Positions 14,900 through 16,621 of a DNA stretch of 16,621 nt are shown here, piece after piece. Within the stretch, counting starts at the first letter, position 1; each line of letters begins with the position of its first letter. Origin of the DNA: Alphaproteobacteria bacterium (lineage in GTDB: Bacteria > Pseudomonadota > Alphaproteobacteria > Micavibrionales > UBA1664); contig JAUHXB010000003.1 of NCBI GenBank assembly GCA_030427215.1, positions 1 through 16,621 of the forward strand. Direction: 5' to 3'. The notes under the pieces are model-generated. The model worked only from the letters and a program-made list of their open reading frames with translations, made no database searches and was not told where the DNA came from. The position numbers and the translations under genes were made by a program.

Positions 14900-15562
14900 A
14901 TGAAACTTTCAATCATCACCATCACAAAGAGCAATCCGCACGGATTTGCAAAAACAAAACACTCCGTGGATTCACAAACATATTCTGATTTCGAATGGGT
15001 TGTGATTGATGGCGATATTGAACCTGATAACGGGATTTATGACGCCATGAATAAAGGGATTAATCGCGCGAATGGAGATTATCTGATTTTCATGAATGCG
15101 GGTGATGAATTTGCGGATGAAGACACGCTGTTGAGCATTTTAAAATATCAGGCTGATTTTATCTATGGCGATGCAATTGAAGAGAATTATTTAAAAAAAT
15201 CAAAACACCATACTCAAATTACAAAAGGCATGATCACCCATCATCAATCCATGATTTACAGGCGATCTGTGATTGGTGATTTACGATATGATGAAAAATA
15301 CATCATCGCCGCGGATTATAAATTTACGATTGAGTATTTGGGGCGGTGTCGATCATTTTTAAAATTGGACATGCCGATTTGTATTTTTGAAACGGGTGGC
15401 GTGTCCCAACAAAATGCAAAACAGGGCCGCATCGAACAAGTTCAAATCCGCGATGAATTGGGCTTACCAAACGCCGCAACCCCCTATCGACAATGGGTGG
15501 GGCAGGTTTTAAAGGCCATTTGCCCAAAATTATATTGCGGTTTACGAAAACAGGGCTTATAA
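14900..15562 (+). CDS. Family 2 glycosyltransferase, short form
   Basis: A 220-residue GT-A glycosyltransferase, likely adding a sugar during assembly of the exported polysaccharide. The fold begins MKLSIITITKSN, continues with QTYSDFEWVVIDG carrying the nucleotide-binding aspartate, GIYDAMNKGINRANGDYLIFMNAGDEF with the metal/DXD-equivalent region, and ITHHQSMIYRRSV then YIIAADYKF, characteristic of the WcaA/AmsE-like branch. Compared with that branch the usual GGSTDGT loop and next helix are missing: VIDG runs almost at once into EPDNGIYDAMNKG, a loss of roughly 20-25 residues. The protein may still be active or may be impaired. It has no Shine-Dalgarno. A His/Cys membrane protein gene starts 6 bases after its stop. 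Confidence 0.85.
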   Translation: MKLSIITITKSNPHGFAKTKHSVDSQTYSDFEWVVIDGDIEPDNGIYDAMNKGINRANGDYLIFMNAGDEFADEDTLLSILKYQADFIYGDAIEENYLKKSKHHTQITKGMITHHQSMIYRRSVIGDLRYDEKYIIAADYKFTIEYLGRCRSFLKLDMPICIFETGGVSQQNAKQGRIEQVQIRDELGLPNAATPYRQWVGQVLKAICPKLYCGLRKQGL

Positions 15563-15568
15563 AACGGC

Positions 15569-15982
15569 ATGTCAAAAATAAAACGAAGTGTTTTAATCAG
15601 TGCGGTTGTGAGCGAAGGTATCCATCTTTTTTGCTGTGTTCTGCCGACGGTATTTAGTGTGTTTAGCCTGCTTGCAGGTATGGGCATGATTGCAACTCTT
15701 CCTGGTTTTATTGATAATGCACACCATATCATTCACGATTACGAAATATATATGATTTTAACATCGGCCATTATTTTGGTTATTGGATGGGTATTATATT
15801 ATTATTCTCGTCAAATTGATTGCCATGTCGAAGGGGAATGTCACCACGCCCCGTGTGAAACCAAAAAGGATCGTACAAAAATATTTATGATTATCGCAAG
15901 CGCGTTGTTTCTAATGAATGTGACTGTTTATACTTTGGTTCATAAACCCCATGATGAGGCGCATTATCATGATCAAAAATAA
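15569..15982 (+). CDS. His/Cys-rich small membrane protein, possible metal handling
   Basis: A 137-residue protein with three predicted membrane helices (about 22-44, 60-79 and 104-124). Helix 1 begins with HLFCCVLP, carrying the pair C22-C23, reminiscent of the vicinal cysteines in mercuric-transport-type proteins such as MerC/MerT, though I see no full match. The loop between helices 2 and 3 has CHVEGECHHAPC (residues 85-96: C85, H86, C91, H92, H93, C96), and the tail has four histidines (HKPHDEAHYHD). This distribution fits binding or transport of a soft or transition metal, by inference only. It starts 6 bases after the glycosyltransferase stop, so it is likely cotranscribed, but has no evident link to polysaccharide. 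Its stop codon touches the repeat at 15982. Confidence 0.7.
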   Translation: MSKIKRSVLISAVVSEGIHLFCCVLPTVFSVFSLLAGMGMIATLPGFIDNAHHIIHDYEIYMILTSAIILVIGWVLYYYSRQIDCHVEGECHHAPCETKKDRTKIFMIIASALFLMNVTVYTLVHKPHDEAHYHDQK

Positions 15983-16141
15983 ATCTCCTCTCCCTAAGGG
16001 AGAGGGCAACGAAGCTTAATCTCGGCGAAGCGATAGCGAAGACGAATTATAGCTGTAGTGGGTGAGGGCCTACGATGTTGATTAAAAGTAGCATAGATTT
16101 TACACCCTCCCCTTAATCCCCTCCCTGAGGGAGGGGAGATT
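15982..16141. repeat. MITE-like element with hairpin-forming terminal inverted repeats
   Basis: The two ends 15982-16006 and 16117-16141 are inverted copies matching at 21 of 25 positions, and each is itself a palindrome: CTCTCCCTAAGGGAGAG on the left, CCCCTCCCTGAGGGAGGGG on the right. Inside, GGGTGAGGG near 16060-16070 can pair with ACACCCTCCCC at 16102-16112. No reading frame of interest lies within. It fills the gap between two converging genes exactly from stop to stop (15980-15982 and 16146-16148). The size, inverted ends and lack of coding fit a MITE or REP-like dispersed element; it could also act as a two-way terminator, though no T-runs follow. Confidence 0.7.
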
Positions 16142-16145
16142 GGGC

Positions 16146-16621
16146 TTATGCCTTAACTATTGCGCGATTATATTTAAAACGGCTAAGCGCATAATCCAAT
16201 CCGGCTTTACCATCCAAAAATCCACCTTTTATGATATAGCCATAGACGAAATGAACATAAGGGCGAAGGGTAGATGTTCGGAACATATCTTTCATAAATT
16301 CGCGTTTGAAAACAGGGTCAACGGGCCACGCGTTCCGCGCATTCATACCACGCTCCCATTGGATATAATTGCCGTGCCGTGCCTGCCAATCACCTTTGCG
16401 GTCATGATGCATAATGGGGGATTTAACTTGTCCGATAGTCGCGGTTTGGTTTTCCCTGATCACAGGTTGATAATGGCCTTCCACTTCCCATCCGCCTTTT
16501 AAATCCAAATCATCGACAGGTGCATATTCAAACACTGATTTTTTAAAAAGGCATAATTTATTATTTTTTGCGCCATATTTTAATGGCGTATTATTCCAAA
16601 CCATATCCGAAGAAACGAAAT
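16146..16621 (-). CDS. Family 2 glycosyltransferase, C-terminal part (gene continues beyond window)
   Basis: The frame is open to the window edge, so the N-terminal catalytic part with its DXD motif lies beyond 16621; an ATG at 16604 is internal. The visible 158 residues match the C-terminal half of the WaaE/KdtX-like branch of family 2: an acceptor-side strand region (KNNKLCLFKKSVFEYAPVDD), EVEGHYQPVI, KSPIMHHD, HGNYIQWERGMNAR, then the hallmark tail RPYVHFVYGYIIKGGFLDG with AGLDYALSRFKYN after it, a membrane-associating helix. These enzymes transfer sugars onto lipopolysaccharide core or related glycans. It converges on the export locus and ends 5 bases from the MITE-like repeat. No defect is seen in the visible part. 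Confidence 0.8.
   Translation of the reverse strand, partial: FVSSDMVWNNTPLKYGAKNNKLCLFKKSVFEYAPVDDLDLKGGWEVEGHYQPVIRENQTATIGQVKSPIMHHDRKGDWQARHGNYIQWERGMNARNAWPVDPVFKREFMKDMFRTSTLRPYVHFVYGYIIKGGFLDGKAGLDYALSRFKYNRAIVKA

Noticed and set aside
15984..16141. MITE-like region as a CRISPR array or rho-independent terminator pair
   Set aside because: Only two inverted copies, no regularly spaced direct repeats, and no T-runs after the stems.
16604..16604. ATG at 16604 as the true start of the right-hand glycosyltransferase
   Set aside because: The frame is open to the window edge, and the visible part lacks the N-terminal nucleotide-binding half that this family needs.

Overview
The window looks like a chromosomal segment of a free-living alphaproteobacterium of moderately AT-rich composition. 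The pointers are an F1 ATP synthase operon ending atpD-atpC, a DUF1489 protein (a family I know essentially from Alphaproteobacteria), a RluC-type pseudouridine synthase, and a Wza/GumB-like export protein. I cannot name the genus. No tRNA, rRNA, CRISPR array, intact insertion sequence or phage gene is visible.

Layout. (1) 1-2273, plus strand: the 3' end of atpD, atpC, and a HAD-family pyrimidine-nucleotidase-like gene. (2) 2274-2573 has no gene but carries inverted repeats, a perfect TATAAT on the minus strand and a minus-strand terminator, so it may encode a structured RNA or long 3' UTR. (3) 2574-5217, minus strand: a tightly packed operon of a DUF429-like RNase H-fold protein, rluC and an unknown cysteine-rich membrane protein. 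(4) 5279-5671, plus strand: a small secreted glycine/alanine-rich protein. (5) 5694-6779, minus strand: two unknown small genes closely coupled to dps. (6) 6836-8072, minus strand: an AT-rich pair, an XRE regulator with a ligand-type C-terminal domain overlapping a GNAT acetyltransferase. It is divergent from a strong promoter driving a 61-residue acidic protein (8239-8424), which is followed by a foldable RNA segment and a strong terminator. (7) 8603-11709, plus strand: an M32 carboxypeptidase and hisS. The middle third of hisS differs sharply from its ends in base and codon use. (8) 11716-12162, minus strand: the DUF1489 gene. (9) 12208-15982, plus strand: a large multi-SLBB polysaccharide export protein, a short family 2 glycosyltransferase and a His/Cys-rich membrane protein. 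(10) 15982-16141: a MITE-like repeat filling the gap between converging genes. (11) 16146 to the window end, minus strand: the C-terminal part of another family 2 glycosyltransferase.

How it works together. The left end is energy metabolism, the middle is RNA modification, iron/oxidative protection and a possible regulatory module, and the right end is translation (hisS) followed by surface polysaccharide assembly and export. The best candidates for something undescribed are the divergent XRE-GNAT / 61-residue protein / structured RNA module at 6836-8563, the folded RNA candidate at 2277-2498, and the mosaic hisS.
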